64,000 bases of DNA from Sphingomonas swuensis (GTDB taxonomy: Bacteria; Pseudomonadota; Alphaproteobacteria; Sphingomonadales; Sphingomonadaceae). This document shows positions 46,895 to 56,216 of this stretch, in pieces. Each line of letters begins with the position of its first letter. Position 1 is the stretch's first letter. Both the position numbers and the translations under genes were made by a program. The DNA is taken from assembly GCF_039538045.1 (NCBI RefSeq), contig NZ_BAABBQ010000001.1, positions 1,510,001 to 1,574,000 of the forward strand. Reading direction: 5' to 3'. The notes under the pieces are model-generated. The model made no database searches. It worked only from the letters and a program-made list of their open reading frames with translations, and was not told where the DNA came from.

Positions 46895-47142
46895 ACCCCT
46901 TCGAGATGCTTCTCCTGCTGGTCGGAATGGTGCTCATCTTCCAGCTCATCAAGCACAAGACGACCCTCCGCCACGAACGTCGCAGCCACGATATATTCCC
47001 GCTCGCCGATGATCCCGATGAGAGCCGCATGCTCCGCGACGAAGTCCGCCAGCTGAAGGAGCGGATCCAGGTGCTCGAGCGGATCACGGTCGAGAAAGAG
47101 AACAGCCTCGCCCGCGAGATCGAGGATCTGCGCAACCGGTGA
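46891..47142 (+). CDS. PspB-like membrane coiled-coil protein (second extra copy)
   Basis: An 83-residue protein: one N-terminal span (PFEMLLLLVGMVLIFQLI), a basic stretch (KHKTTLRHERRSHD), then a coiled coil with LKERIQVLERITVEKENSLA and the ending REIEDLRNR. The ERI segment matches PspB, and SLAREIE matches the PspC C-terminus, so it looks like a mosaic of both modules. It starts on GTG 46891, overlapping the previous stop, and ends the psp operon. Confidence 0.7.
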   Translation: MNPFEMLLLLVGMVLIFQLIKHKTTLRHERRSHDIFPLADDPDESRMLRDEVRQLKERIQVLERITVEKENSLAREIEDLRNR

Positions 47143-47248
47143 TCCCCTTCTCCCGCGTAAGCGGGAAAGCGGTTCCCTTCATGTCCGCAGGCAAAAGAAC
47201 AATCAGGCCGTGCTTTCGCAGGGAGGCAGCTTGGCCTATCTGCGCGCC

Positions 47249-47659
47249 ATGAGCCTCCCTCCCCTCGCCGCCATCCTCGACGATTACGAGCTGCTCGAGG
47301 GCGAGGAGCGTTACCGGCTGCTGATCGATCTCGGCCGCGAGCTCGAGGAGATGCCCGACGCGCTCAAGACCGACGCGACCAAGGTGCGCGGCTGCTCGGC
47401 CTCGGTGTGGCTCTATCCGACCGCACTCGACAATGGCCGGCTGCACTTCCTTGCCGACAGCAATGCGGCGATCACCAAGGGGATCGTCGCGCTGGTGCTG
47501 AGCGCGGTCCAGGACCGCGCCCCCGAGGAAGTCGCCGGCACCGACATCGCCGCCGCCCTTGCCCCGTTCGAGCTTGGCAAGCATCTCTCGTCCAACCGGA
47601 CGCAGGGCGTCCCCAACATGATCGCGCTGATCCACGAGACCGCGCAGCGCTACGCATGA
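47249..47659 (+). CDS. sufE: SufE family cysteine desulfurase acceptor
   Basis: A 136-residue protein that accepts persulfide sulfur from SufS for Fe-S cluster assembly. The active Cys is in KVRGCSASVWLYP, near residue 50; DDYELLEGEERYRLLIDLGR at the N-terminus and LSSNRTQGVPNM near the end are family signatures. It overlaps the thioesterase downstream (ATGA). No sufS is adjacent in the window. Confidence 0.94.
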   Translation: MSLPPLAAILDDYELLEGEERYRLLIDLGRELEEMPDALKTDATKVRGCSASVWLYPTALDNGRLHFLADSNAAITKGIVALVLSAVQDRAPEEVAGTDIAAALAPFELGKHLSSNRTQGVPNMIALIHETAQRYA

Positions 47660-48099
47660 GCGACTTTCGCGACAATGTGATCACGCCGTTCGACGTCGCG
47701 GCCTTCTTCAAGGTCGCGCGGACGGTCGGGCACGGCCGCGCGCTCGGCCTGACCTATCGCGCGCATGGCGACAATTGGGTCGAGCTCGAGCTGCCCTGGG
47801 CACCCGAGCTGGTCAGCATGAGCGACACGGGCACAATGGCGACCGGCGCGATCGTCAGCCTCATCGACACCTGCTCGGGCACGTCCATCTGGACCGCGCT
47901 CGGCGGGTTCCGCCCGGCGGTGACGCTGGACCTCAGGCTCGACTATCTGCGCCCGGCGGCCAAGGGCGAAACGGTGATCGCGCGATGCGAATGCTACAAG
48001 CTGGCGAGGCAGATCGCGTTCGTCCGCGGGGTGGCGCATGGCGGCGACCCCGAGCGCGCGATCGCGCATAGTGCCGCCACCTTCATGACGGTTGACTAG
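47656..48099 (+). CDS. PaaI-type hot-dog thioesterase
   Basis: A 147-residue hot-dog fold thioesterase hydrolysing acyl- or aryl-CoA esters. The fold markers MATGAIVSLIDTCSGTSIW (active-site Asp in LIDT) and AVTLDLRLDYLRPAAKGE are intact. Its ATG overlaps the sufE stop. It converges with the J-domain gene by 4 nt. Substrate unknown. Confidence 0.85.
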   Translation: MSDFRDNVITPFDVAAFFKVARTVGHGRALGLTYRAHGDNWVELELPWAPELVSMSDTGTMATGAIVSLIDTCSGTSIWTALGGFRPAVTLDLRLDYLRPAAKGETVIARCECYKLARQIAFVRGVAHGGDPERAIAHSAATFMTVD

Positions 48100-48635
48100 G
48101 CGCCGCTCTCCACGCGCCGCTCCTCGGCCTTGCGCAGGACATCGTAGGCGGCCTGCACGGCCTGGAAGGTCTTCGCTGCTCCCTCGTCACCTGGCTTGAG
48201 GTCAGGGTGGCTGGCCTTGGCCAAGCGGCGGTGGGCGGCCTTCACATCGGCGAAGCTGGCGTCGGATTCGAGTTCGAGCACCGAAAGTGCGCGCATCTCC
48301 TCGCGACTTCGGGTGCCGTCACCGGGACCGCCCCATTGCCAGTGCGCGCTCTGCTTGAAGCCATTGGCCCCTCGCTGCTCGTCGGCCTCGCGAGCGGCGG
48401 CCTCGGCGGCCGACAGGTTCGCGAAATAGTCCCAGTTCTTGTTGTATTCGGCGGCGTGCGCTTCGCAGAAGTGCCAGCGCTCGGGGCTGTTGGGAGCCTT
48501 GGGCGCGGGCCGGTCGCCGGGCTCGGTGCAGCCCTCGCGGTCGCACAGGCGGATTCGCGCCGCGTCCCGCCCCTTGTCGGCATAGGAGCGCCAGCGGGGG
48601 AAGCCCCAGTCGTTGGATCGGGTGGAACGCGCCAT
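48096..48635 (-). CDS. J-domain-containing protein with cysteine motif
   Basis: A 179-residue protein with a C-terminal J-domain (residues about 118-170: LSVLELESDASFADVKAAHR, then HPD in KASHPDLKPGD), which would stimulate an Hsp70. The N-terminal half has CDREGC and FCEAHAAEYNKNWDYF, possibly a zinc-binding site, and no Gly/Phe or DnaJ zinc-finger region. It is divergent from none and lies 32 nt from rnpB on the same strand. Confidence 0.85.
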   Translation of the reverse strand: MARSTRSNDWGFPRWRSYADKGRDAARIRLCDREGCTEPGDRPAPKAPNSPERWHFCEAHAAEYNKNWDYFANLSAAEAAAREADEQRGANGFKQSAHWQWGGPGDGTRSREEMRALSVLELESDASFADVKAAHRRLAKASHPDLKPGDEGAAKTFQAVQAAYDVLRKAEERRVESGA

Positions 48636-48667
48636 TGCCTGTCTAACTAGTCGTCACCAATGAAAGT

Positions 48668-49043
48668 GCCAGAGGGCCTGTAAGCCGGGTTCTGTCCTCT
48701 GCCCGAAGGCAGATGTGCGGCCATTCCTCTCGGCCGGCGCTTGCGCGACGGCTCCAGCAACCAACCCGGGCGGCGAGCCGGAAACGCTCATGTGCCGCCC
48801 CTATTCGGTCTTGCACCCGGTGGGGTTTACCGTGCCGCCTGCCGTTGCCGGAGACGCGGTGCGCTCTTGCCGCACCCTTTCGACCTTACCGCCCCGAAGA
48901 GCGGCGGTATGCTTTCTGTGGCACTGTCCCTGACCCCCGCCCGAAAGCGAAGGACCGCCGGGCGTTACCCGGCACCGTTTTCCCGTGGTGCCCGGACTTT
49001 CCTCGGCGAAGCAAGCTTCGACGCGGCCGCCCGGCCCTCTGGC
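48668..49043 (-). ncRNA. rnpB: RNase P RNA, class A
   Basis: The catalytic RNA that matures tRNA 5' ends. The 5' end GCCAGAGGGCC (49043-49033) pairs perfectly with GGCCCTCTGGC at the 3' end, forming P1. GAGGAAAGTCCGGGCACC (CR I, P4 5' half) and ACAGAACCCGGCTTACAGGC (CR V, P4 3' half) are intact, giving about 376 nt. It lies between the J-domain gene and the acyl-CoA ligase on the same strand. Confidence 0.95.
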
Positions 49044-49098
49044 GAAGCAGGCCTAGCAGAAGTGCCGGCGCCCGACCACCTTTGCGGTCTGGAGGCGG

Positions 49099-50706
49099 CT
49101 AGCGCCCGACCATCGCCTCGGCGGTTGGAAGGCTGTAGTTCCGCCACTGGTCGCGCAGCGTCTTCTTGCTGAGCTTGCCGGTAGCGGTGTGCGGCAGTTC
49201 CTCGACGAACTCGATCGCGTCGGGCATCCACCAGCGCGCGATGTGCTTCGCCAGATGCTCGCGGATTGTCTCCTCGTGGACGTCGCTGCCGGGGCGACGG
49301 ACGATCAGGAGCAGCGGCCGCTCGTCCCACTTGGGGTGCGCGATCCCGATCGCGGCGGCTTCGGCCACTCCGGGCACGCCGACCGCGGCATTCTCGAGCT
49401 CGATCGAGCTGATCCATTCGCCGCCCGACTTGATCACGTCCTTGGCGCGATCGGTGATCTGCATGGTGCCGTCGGGATGGAGCGCGGCGACGTCGCCGGT
49501 GTCGAACCAGCCGTCGCCATCGACCGCGTCATGCTCCTCCTTGAAGTAGCGCTGGACGATCCAGTGGCCGCGGGTCTGCAGCCGCCCGCTTGCGACCCCG
49601 TCGCGCGGCAGGACATTGTCCTCGTCGTCGACGATCCTGAGCTCGACCCCGAACGGGATACGTCCCTGGCGGCAGATGAAGTCGATCTGCTCCTCGTCGG
49701 TCATCTCGTCCCAATTGGCCGGGGGAGTGCCGCAGGTGCCGATCGGGCTCATCTCGGTCATGCCCCAGGCGTGGCCGACGTTCAGCCCCTTGCGGCGGAA
49801 CCACTCAACCATCGCGCGCGGCGCGGCCGAGCCGCCGATGGTCACGCTCTTGAGCGGACCAAGATCAGCCCCGGTGCGCTCGATATGATCGATCATGCCG
49901 AGCCAGACGGTCGGCACGCCGGCGGAGTGGGTCACGCCCTCGTCGCGGAACAGGTCGCACATCTGCTGCGGGCGATAGTCGGCCGACAGCACCAGCTTGG
50001 CGCCGACCATCGGTGCCGACCAGGGCACGCCCCAGGCATTGGCGTGGAACATCGGCACGATCGGAAGCACGACCGAGCGGCACGACAACTCGAACACGTC
50101 CGGGCCGACCTCGACCAGCGTGTGGAGCATGGTCGAGCGATGCTCGTAGAGGACGCCCTTGGGATTGCCGGTGGTGCCGCTGGTATAGCAGAGCCCACAG
50201 GGCTCGCGCTCGTCGCCCTCGACCCAGGCGAAATCTTCGTCTTCCTTGTCGATCCAGGCGCGGAATTCGCCGTCGTCCATGCAGATATAGTGCTGGATCG
50301 TGGTCCAGGAGGGTTTCAGCTTCTCGACCAGCGGCGCGAACGCCTTGTCGTAGAGGAGCACGCGGTCCTCGGCATGGTTGGCGATATAGGTGAGCTGGTC
50401 TGGGAACAGCCGCGGGTTGATGGTGTGGAGCACCCCGCCCATCCCGATCGCGCCGTACCAGCTGATCAGGTGATGGGCATGGTTCATCGCCAGCGTCGCC
50501 ACCCGGTCGCCGCGCTGGACTCCGAGGCGGGTCAACGCCTTGGCCATGCGGCGGGCGTCGCTTGCCACTCCGCGCCAGTTGGTCCGGCTGATTGTGCCGT
50601 CAGCCCAGGCACTGACGATCTCGCGACCGCCATGCTCGCGCTCGGCGTGGTCGACCAACCGCATGACCCGCAGCTGATGATGTTGCATGGCGCCCAGGAT
50701 GTTCAT
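49099..50706 (-). CDS. Fatty acid--CoA ligase (AMP-forming)
   Basis: A 535-residue adenylate-forming enzyme. The AMP motif [43 protein letters not shown] and [20 protein letters not shown] are intact, with catalytic Lys in [13 protein letters not shown]. The overall pattern matches medium/long-chain acyl-CoA synthetases such as AlkK. It is separate from the other ligase at 2.7 kb and only distantly similar to it. Substrate range is unknown. Confidence 0.9.
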   Translation of the reverse strand: MNILGAMQHHQLRVMRLVDHAEREHGGREIVSAWADGTISRTNWRGVASDARRMAKALTRLGVQRGDRVATLAMNHAHHLISWYGAIGMGGVLHTINPRLFPDQLTYIANHAEDRVLLYDKAFAPLVEKLKPSWTTIQHYICMDDGEFRAWIDKEDEDFAWVEGDEREPCGLCYTSGTTGNPKGVLYEHRSTMLHTLVEVGPDVFELSCRSVVLPIVPMFHANAWGVPWSAPMVGAKLVLSADYRPQQMCDLFRDEGVTHSAGVPTVWLGMIDHIERTGADLGPLKSVTIGGSAAPRAMVEWFRRKGLNVGHAWGMTEMSPIGTCGTPPANWDEMTDEEQIDFICRQGRIPFGVELRIVDDEDNVLPRDGVASGRLQTRGHWIVQRYFKEEHDAVDGDGWFDTGDVAALHPDGTMQITDRAKDVIKSGGEWISSIELENAAVGVPGVAEAAAIGIAHPKWDERPLLLIVRRPGSDVHEETIREHLAKHIARWWMPDAIEFVEELPHTATGKLSKKTLRDQWRNYSLPTAEAMVGR

Positions 50707-50761
50707 GTCGTCGACCCTCCTGACGGGAGAGTGACGCCGGACGACCCCTCTGGCAAGCGCG

Positions 50762-51085
50762 TCAGAACGGCATCTGGAATCCCGGCGGAAGCGGCAGGCC
50801 GGCGGTCATCTTCTGCATCTCGGTCGCAGCGGCCTGGTCGGCCTTGGTACGGGCATCGTTGAAGGCGGCGGCGACGAGGTCCTCGACCATCGTCTTCTCG
50901 GACGCGACCAGCAGGCTCTCGTCGATCGACACTGCGATGATCCGCCCCTTGGCCGAGCAGCGCACCCGCACCAGCCCGCCGCCGGACTGCCCCTCGACCT
51001 CGACATTGTCGAGATTGTCCTGGGCCTTCTGGAGTTCGGCCTGCGCATTCTGCGCCATCTGCATGATTTCTTCGAGGCTAGGCAT
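50762..51085 (-). CDS. ybaB: YbaB/EbfC family nucleoid-associated protein
   Basis: A 107-residue small DNA-binding protein. MPSLEEIMQMAQNAQAELQK, the GLVRVRCSAKGRI strand, SIDESLL and VEDLVAAAFNDA are family signatures, ending in AGLPLPPGFQMPF. It overlaps the dnaX 3' end by 8 nt, the conserved dnaX-ybaB arrangement. ATG 51085 is chosen by homology. Confidence 0.95.
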   Translation of the reverse strand: MPSLEEIMQMAQNAQAELQKAQDNLDNVEVEGQSGGGLVRVRCSAKGRIIAVSIDESLLVASEKTMVEDLVAAAFNDARTKADQAAATEMQKMTAGLPLPPGFQMPF

Positions 51086-52799
51086 GGTTGCTGTCCTTGC
51101 GGGTAACGGATTCAAGCGTTGCGTTGGGATAAGCGGAAAGCACGGCGGCGACAGTTGGCTCCCTCAGGATCGCTTCGCGGTCGCGTTCCTCGGCCATCTT
51201 GTCCTGCTGCTGGAGCGAAGGTTCGGCCGAGCCGTCGCCGAGCACGACCTGCCACGGCTGGCCGAGCACGCCCCTGAGGTCGGCCTCGAGCTCGCGGGCG
51301 AACCCTGCGCCGAGCGGCTGAAGCGGCTTCAGCGCAAGCTCGCCGGGCGCGTAGCGGATCAGTCCTACCTGGTTGCGGAGCTGAACCGCACGGAGCGCCT
51401 TGCCGCGGGTCTCGAGCAGGTCGACGAGCTGGGCGAAGCCGGCTGGCGCCGACGGGGTGGCGGGTTCCGGAGCCGGAGCCGGAGCAGCAGCCGGCGGCGA
51501 GGCCGCTTCCATCCGCGGTGGGGCTGTTGGAGACGGTGCACGGGTGGAGACGGAGGCAGGCGCGCTCCCCTCCCCGCCCGACTGCAGGCGGGTCAGCAGG
51601 GCCGCGGGATCGGGCAGGTCGGCGGCGTGGACGATCCGCAACAGGACCATCGCCGCCGCTTCGTTCGGATCGGGCGCGAGCGCGACGTCGCTGAGCCCCT
51701 TGAGCAGCATCTGCCAAAGCCGGTGGAGCGCGCTCCATCCGAGGGTCGAGGCAAGCTGTTCGTTGAGCGCGCGCTCCTCCTCGGAGGCCATGATGTCGCG
51801 CGCGGCGCCGGCCTTGGTCCGCGAAGCCGAATGAAGCTGGTCGAGGAGGCCGCGGAGGAGAGTCGCGGGCTCGACCCCGAGCGCCTGCGCCTCATCGAGC
51901 TCGGCAAGCGTCGCCGCACCGTCGCCCGACAGCAGCACCGAGAGCAGGCGGCGTATACGTCCGCGGTCCGCAAGGCCGAGCATTTCGCGCACCGCCACCG
52001 CGGTCACCTCGCCCGACCCGTGGGCGATCGCCTGGTCGAGCAGCGACAGGCCGTCACGCGCCGAGCCCTCGGCGGCCCGCGCGATCACCGCCAGCGCCTC
52101 CGGCTCGATCTCGACCTGCTCGATTTCGGCGATGCGGGCGAAGTGGGCGGCGAGCGCGTCGGCCGGGATACGGCGAAGGTCGAAGCGCTGGCAGCGCGAC
52201 AGGACCGTCACCGGCACCTTATTCACCTCGGTCGTGGCGAACAGGAACTTCACATGCGCGGGCGGCTCCTCGAGCGTCTTAAGGAGCGCGTTGAACGCGT
52301 TCTTCGACAGCATGTGGACTTCGTCGATGATGTAGATCTTGAAGCGCGCGCTGACCGCCGAATAGCGCACCGCCTCAATGATCTCGCGGACGTCGTCGAC
52401 CCCGGTGTGGCTTGCGGCGTCCATCTCGGTGACGTCGATGTGCCGCCCCTCGGCGATCGCGACGCACGGCTCGCAGACGCCGCACGGATCGATCGTCGGA
52501 CCGCCACGCCCGTCAGGACCGATGCAGTTGAGCGCCTTGGCGACCAGTCGCGCGGTCGAGGTCTTGCCGACCCCGCGCACGCCGGTCAGCAGGAAGGCGT
52601 GGGCGATGCGCCCGCTGGCGATGGCGTTGCCGAGCGTCCGCACCATCGCGTCCTGCCCGATCAGTTCGGCGAAGCTCTGAGGCCGGTACTTGCGCGCCAG
52701 CACCCGATAGGGCGACGCCGCCGCACTCTTTTCCAGCGGCTGCGCCGGAAGGTCGAGGCCGAGGCCGGGCTCGTCGGATCCTGATTCGTGATCGCTCAT
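51078..52799 (-). CDS. dnaX: DNA polymerase III subunit gamma/tau
   Basis: A 573-residue clamp-loader ATPase. YRVLARKYRPQSFAELIGQD begins the AAA+ domain, Walker A is TGVRGVGKTSTARL, the zinc site has four Cys (CIGPDGRGG...CGVCEPC), and Walker B is IYIIDEVHMLS. After about residue 370 come domain III, a Pro/Ala-rich linker and a tau-like C-terminus. The annotated form is full-length tau; a truncated gamma would need a frameshift I cannot judge. Confidence 0.96.
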   Translation of the reverse strand: MSDHESGSDEPGLGLDLPAQPLEKSAAASPYRVLARKYRPQSFAELIGQDAMVRTLGNAIASGRIAHAFLLTGVRGVGKTSTARLVAKALNCIGPDGRGGPTIDPCGVCEPCVAIAEGRHIDVTEMDAASHTGVDDVREIIEAVRYSAVSARFKIYIIDEVHMLSKNAFNALLKTLEEPPAHVKFLFATTEVNKVPVTVLSRCQRFDLRRIPADALAAHFARIAEIEQVEIEPEALAVIARAAEGSARDGLSLLDQAIAHGSGEVTAVAVREMLGLADRGRIRRLLSVLLSGDGAATLAELDEAQALGVEPATLLRGLLDQLHSASRTKAGAARDIMASEEERALNEQLASTLGWSALHRLWQMLLKGLSDVALAPDPNEAAAMVLLRIVHAADLPDPAALLTRLQSGGEGSAPASVSTRAPSPTAPPRMEAASPPAAAPAPAPEPATPSAPAGFAQLVDLLETRGKALRAVQLRNQVGLIRYAPGELALKPLQPLGAGFARELEADLRGVLGQPWQVVLGDGSAEPSLQQQDKMAEERDREAILREPTVAAVLSAYPNATLESVTRKDSNHA

Positions 52800-52874
52800 C
52801 GCGGACGACTGTAGGGGAGCGATTGCCGGACAGAAAGCGGGTGGAGCGCTGCTCCACCCGGCAATCCGTCGAAC

Positions 52875-54554
52875 CTAGCGGGTCATCTTCTTGTAGCTGG
52901 TCCGGGTCGGGCGGTCGGCTTCGGGACCGAGGCGGCGGCGCTTGTCTTCTTCGTAGGCCTCGAAGTTGCCCTCGAACCACTCGACATGGCTGTCGCCCTC
53001 GAACGCGAGGATGTGGGTGGCGAGGCGGTCGAGGAAGAAGCGGTCGTGGCTGATGACCACGGCGCAGCCGGCGAAGTTCTCGATCGCTTCCTCAAGCGCG
53101 CCCAACGTTTCGACGTCGAGGTCGTTGGTCGGTTCGTCGAGCAGCAGCACGTTGCCGCCCTGCTTGAGCATCTTGGCCATGTGGACGCGGTTGCGCTCAC
53201 CGCCGGACAGCTTGCCGACGTTCTTCTGCTGGTCCTGGCCCTTGAAGTTGAAGGCCCCGACATAGGCGCGGGTCGAGGCGTCCTGGCCGTTGACCTTCAT
53301 ATAGTCGAGACCGTCGCTGATCTCTTCCCAGACGTTCTTCTTGGGATCGAGATGGTCGCGGCTCTGGTCGACGTAGCCGAGACGGACGGTCTCGCCCATG
53401 TCGACCTTGCCGGCGTCGGGCTGCTCCTTGCCGGTGAGGATCCGGAACAGGGTCGACTTGCCGGCACCGTTGGGGCCGATCACGCCGACGATCCCGCCCG
53501 GCGGCAGGGTGAAGCTGAGGTCCTCGAACAGCAACTTGTCTCCATAGGCCTTGGAGATCCCCTCGACCTCGATGACCTTGCCGCCGAGGCGCTCGGGCAC
53601 CTGGATGACGATCTGCGCCTTGCCGATGCGGCGGTCATCCTGCGCATCCTGTAGCTGCTCGAACTTGCGAATACGCGCCTTAGACTTGGACTGGCGCGCG
53701 GCCGGCGTCTGCCGGATCCACTCGAGCTCGCGCTGCAGCGCCTTCTGCTTGCCGCTCTCCTCCCGGCTTTCCTGTTCGAGGCGTTTCGCCTTCTTTTCCA
53801 GGTAGGTGGAGTAGTTTCCTTCGTAAGGATAATAGCTTCCGCGATCGAGCTCGAGGATCCACTCCACCACATTGTCGAGGAAGTAGCGGTCGTGGGTGAT
53901 CATCAGCACCGCGCCGGCATATTCCTTGAGGTGAGTCTCCAGCCACTGGACGCTCTCGGCGTCGAGGTGGTTGGTCGGCTCGTCGAGGAGCAGGATCGAG
54001 GGCTTCTGGATGAGGAGGCGGGTGAGCGCGACGCGGCGCTTCTCACCGCCCGACAGGTCGGTCACGGCCCAGTCAGACGGCGGGCAGCGCAGCGCTTCCA
54101 TCGCGATCTCGAGCTGGTTGTCGAGCGTCCAGCCGTCGACCGCGTCGATCTTCTCCTGGAGCTCGCCCATCTCGGCCATGAGCGCGTCGAAGTCGGTGTC
54201 ATCCTTGGGATCGCCCATCTCGGTCGAGATGGCGTTGAAGCGATCGACCATGTCGGCAACGTCGCGGGCGCCGTCCTTGACGTTCTCGAGCACCGTCTTG
54301 CTCTCGTCGAGCTGCGGTTCCTGCGGGAGATAGCCGACGGTGATGTTCTCGCCCGGCCAGGCCTCGCCGGTGAAATCGGTATCGATCCCCGCCATGATCT
54401 TCATGAGGGTCGACTTGCCGGCGCCGTTCGGGCCGACGATGCCGATCTTGGCACCCTGGTAGAATTGCAGGCTGATGTTGTTCAGCGTCGGCTTGGGAGC
54501 GCCGGGGAAGGTCTTGTTCAGGCCCTTCATGACGTAGGCGTATTGGGCGGCCAT
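52875..54554 (-). CDS. ettA: Energy-dependent translational throttle protein EttA
   Basis: A 559-residue ABC-F ATPase that binds the ribosomal E site and couples translation start to energy status. Two ABC domains are complete: GPNGAGKSTLMKIM / LSGGEKRRVALTRLL / LLLDEPTNHLD and GPNGAGKSTLFRIL / LSGGERNRVHMAKML / LLLDEPTNDLD. The long linker with LEWIRQTPAARQSKSKARIR is the P-site tRNA interaction motif of EttA. There are no membrane segments. Confidence 0.95.
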   Translation of the reverse strand: MAAQYAYVMKGLNKTFPGAPKPTLNNISLQFYQGAKIGIVGPNGAGKSTLMKIMAGIDTDFTGEAWPGENITVGYLPQEPQLDESKTVLENVKDGARDVADMVDRFNAISTEMGDPKDDTDFDALMAEMGELQEKIDAVDGWTLDNQLEIAMEALRCPPSDWAVTDLSGGEKRRVALTRLLIQKPSILLLDEPTNHLDAESVQWLETHLKEYAGAVLMITHDRYFLDNVVEWILELDRGSYYPYEGNYSTYLEKKAKRLEQESREESGKQKALQRELEWIRQTPAARQSKSKARIRKFEQLQDAQDDRRIGKAQIVIQVPERLGGKVIEVEGISKAYGDKLLFEDLSFTLPPGGIVGVIGPNGAGKSTLFRILTGKEQPDAGKVDMGETVRLGYVDQSRDHLDPKKNVWEEISDGLDYMKVNGQDASTRAYVGAFNFKGQDQQKNVGKLSGGERNRVHMAKMLKQGGNVLLLDEPTNDLDVETLGALEEAIENFAGCAVVISHDRFFLDRLATHILAFEGDSHVEWFEGNFEAYEEDKRRRLGPEADRPTRTSYKKMTR

Positions 54555-54634
54555 GGGGTCGCGGATCCTTGTGATGATGCTTGAAGAGGTTGCCCGCCAG
54601 ATAGTTCGTCCGGCGGCTTTTGCCTAGCGGGGCC

Positions 54635-55333
54635 TCAGGGTTCCCCCTGTGGCCGGGGCAGAAGCAGCGCGAGCAGCTTGGCGCGACATTCGCCGTCGAT
54701 GACCCCGTCGATGCGTTCGGGGCGGAAGCGGCGCTGGAAGGCGATGGTGGCCTTCCAGGGGTCGGCGACGTCATATCCGAACCGCTCGAGCGCGAGCAGG
54801 AAGGCGGCGTCCGACCAATAGGGATCGATGAGGTTGCGGGTCGGGCTCGGGAGCGCGAGACGGCGCTTGGCGAGCGCCTCCCACGGGAAGAGTTCGCCCG
54901 GGTCCTCCTTGCGGGTGGGGGCGATGTCCGAGTGGCCCACGACATTGCCGCGGCCGATGTTGTGACGTTCCTTCAATCGAGCGACCAGCGGGATTACCGC
55001 CGCGATCTGCTCGTCGGGGAAGGCGCGGTAGCCGAACTCATGGCCGGGATTGACGATCTCGATCCCGATCGAGGCGCTGTTGATGTCGCGAATGCCGCGC
55101 CAGTAGCTCTTGCCGGCGTGCCAAGCGCGGCGACCTTCGTCGACCATCTGGAAGACGCTGCCGTCCTCGTCGATGCAATAATGGGCCGAGACCTTGGCTT
55201 CGGGCGAGCAGAGCCGGTCGAGCGCGCCCTCGCAGGTCGGCATTCCGGTGTAATGGAGCACGATCATGCTGATCGGCAGCTGCCGCTCGTCGTGATTGGG
55301 CGAAGGGCGCGCGATCGGATTCACGTCCGGCAT
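54635..55333 (-). CDS. N-acetylmuramoyl-L-alanine amidase (Amidase_2)
   Basis: A 232-residue zinc amidase of the AmpD/AmiD type that removes the peptide from muropeptides. Zinc ligands are the His of MIVLHYTGMP, the His of GNVVGHSDIAPTRKEDPG and the Asp of the same segment; the YWRGIRDINSASIGIEIVN region is conserved. No signal peptide is visible, so it is probably cytosolic and AmpD-like in recycling. It is near the che operon but not clearly linked to it. Confidence 0.9.
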   Translation of the reverse strand: MPDVNPIARPSPNHDERQLPISMIVLHYTGMPTCEGALDRLCSPEAKVSAHYCIDEDGSVFQMVDEGRRAWHAGKSYWRGIRDINSASIGIEIVNPGHEFGYRAFPDEQIAAVIPLVARLKERHNIGRGNVVGHSDIAPTRKEDPGELFPWEALAKRRLALPSPTRNLIDPYWSDAAFLLALERFGYDVADPWKATIAFQRRFRPERIDGVIDGECRAKLLALLLPRPQGEP

Positions 55334-55379
55334 GGGACATGGTGGGAGGGGTTACGTCAACCCTTCCCTGTTCGAGGGT

Positions 55380-56216
55380 TCAGGCCGCCTTGGAGGCGGG
55401 AGCGACGTGGCGGTAGAGGCCGCGCATCTCGCGGTCGGCTTCGAGGGCGGGAGCCTGGCCGATGACCGTCTCGCCCGCGCCGAGCATCAGCCAGCCATCA
55501 GGGGCGAGCGCCGACGACAGCCGCTCGAACGCGGCGCGGCGGGTCTTGTCCTCGAGGTAGAGGAGGACGTTGCGGCACAGCACCAGGTCGAAGCGGCCAG
55601 GATGCGGCGCGCCCTCGAGGATGTTGTGGACCTGGAACCGCACCTTGCCGCGGAGGGCCTCTGCCGCGCGCCAGCCATTCGGGGTCTCCTCGAACCAGCG
55701 GATCATCTGCTGGATCCCGAGCCCGCGCTGAACCTCGAACTGGCTGTAGGTGCCGTCGCGCGCACGGTCGACGATGCTTGAGCTGACGTCAGTCCCGAGA
55801 ATGTCGATGGTCCAGCCCGACCAGCGTACGGGATCCTCGGCGAACAGCATGGCGAGGCTGTAGACCTCTTGCCCCGCCGAGCAGCCCGCCGACCACACCC
55901 GCAGAGTCCGGCTCGACTCGCGCCGCCGGGCAAGTTCGGGCAGCGCCGCGGTGTTGAGCAGGTCGAACGGCACCCGATCGCGGAAGAAATAGGTCTCGTT
56001 GTTCAACAATGCCTCCACGACCCGGGTCGACAGGCTTGGCTCGCGGCCCATGACGAGGATGGTGATGAGTTCGTCGATGCTGGCGATGCCGCGCTCGCGC
56101 AGCAGCTGCGACAGCGCCGTCTCAAGTCGCCAGCGGCGGCTCATGGTCAGTTGCTGGCCGGTGCGGGCTTCCAGCAGTCCCGCGAGAATCCGGCTCGAGC
56201 TGTCACTGATGGGCAT
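55380..56216 (-). CDS. cheR: Chemotaxis protein methyltransferase CheR
   Basis: A 278-residue SAM-dependent methyltransferase that methylates chemoreceptor glutamates. The N-terminal helical domain has NNETYFFRDRVPFDLL; the SAM-binding motif is LRVWSAGCSAGQEVYSLAML and FDLVLCRNVLLYLED supports the fold. ATG 56216 overlaps the cheB 3' end by 14 nt. It is the last gene of cheA-W-Y-B-R. Confidence 0.94.
   Translation of the reverse strand: MPISDSSSRILAGLLEARTGQQLTMSRRWRLETALSQLLRERGIASIDELITILVMGREPSLSTRVVEALLNNETYFFRDRVPFDLLNTAALPELARRRESSRTLRVWSAGCSAGQEVYSLAMLFAEDPVRWSGWTIDILGTDVSSSIVDRARDGTYSQFEVQRGLGIQQMIRWFEETPNGWRAAEALRGKVRFQVHNILEGAPHPGRFDLVLCRNVLLYLEDKTRRAAFERLSSALAPDGWLMLGAGETVIGQAPALEADREMRGLYRHVAPASKAA

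Noticed and set aside
48666..49098. Small protein-coding frames over the RNase P RNA
   Set aside because: The region is fully explained by rnpB with its conserved P4 halves and perfect P1 helix.
51078..52799. Programmed frameshift producing the gamma form of DnaX
   Set aside because: I could not identify a convincing slippery A-run followed by a stem in the relevant part of the gene.
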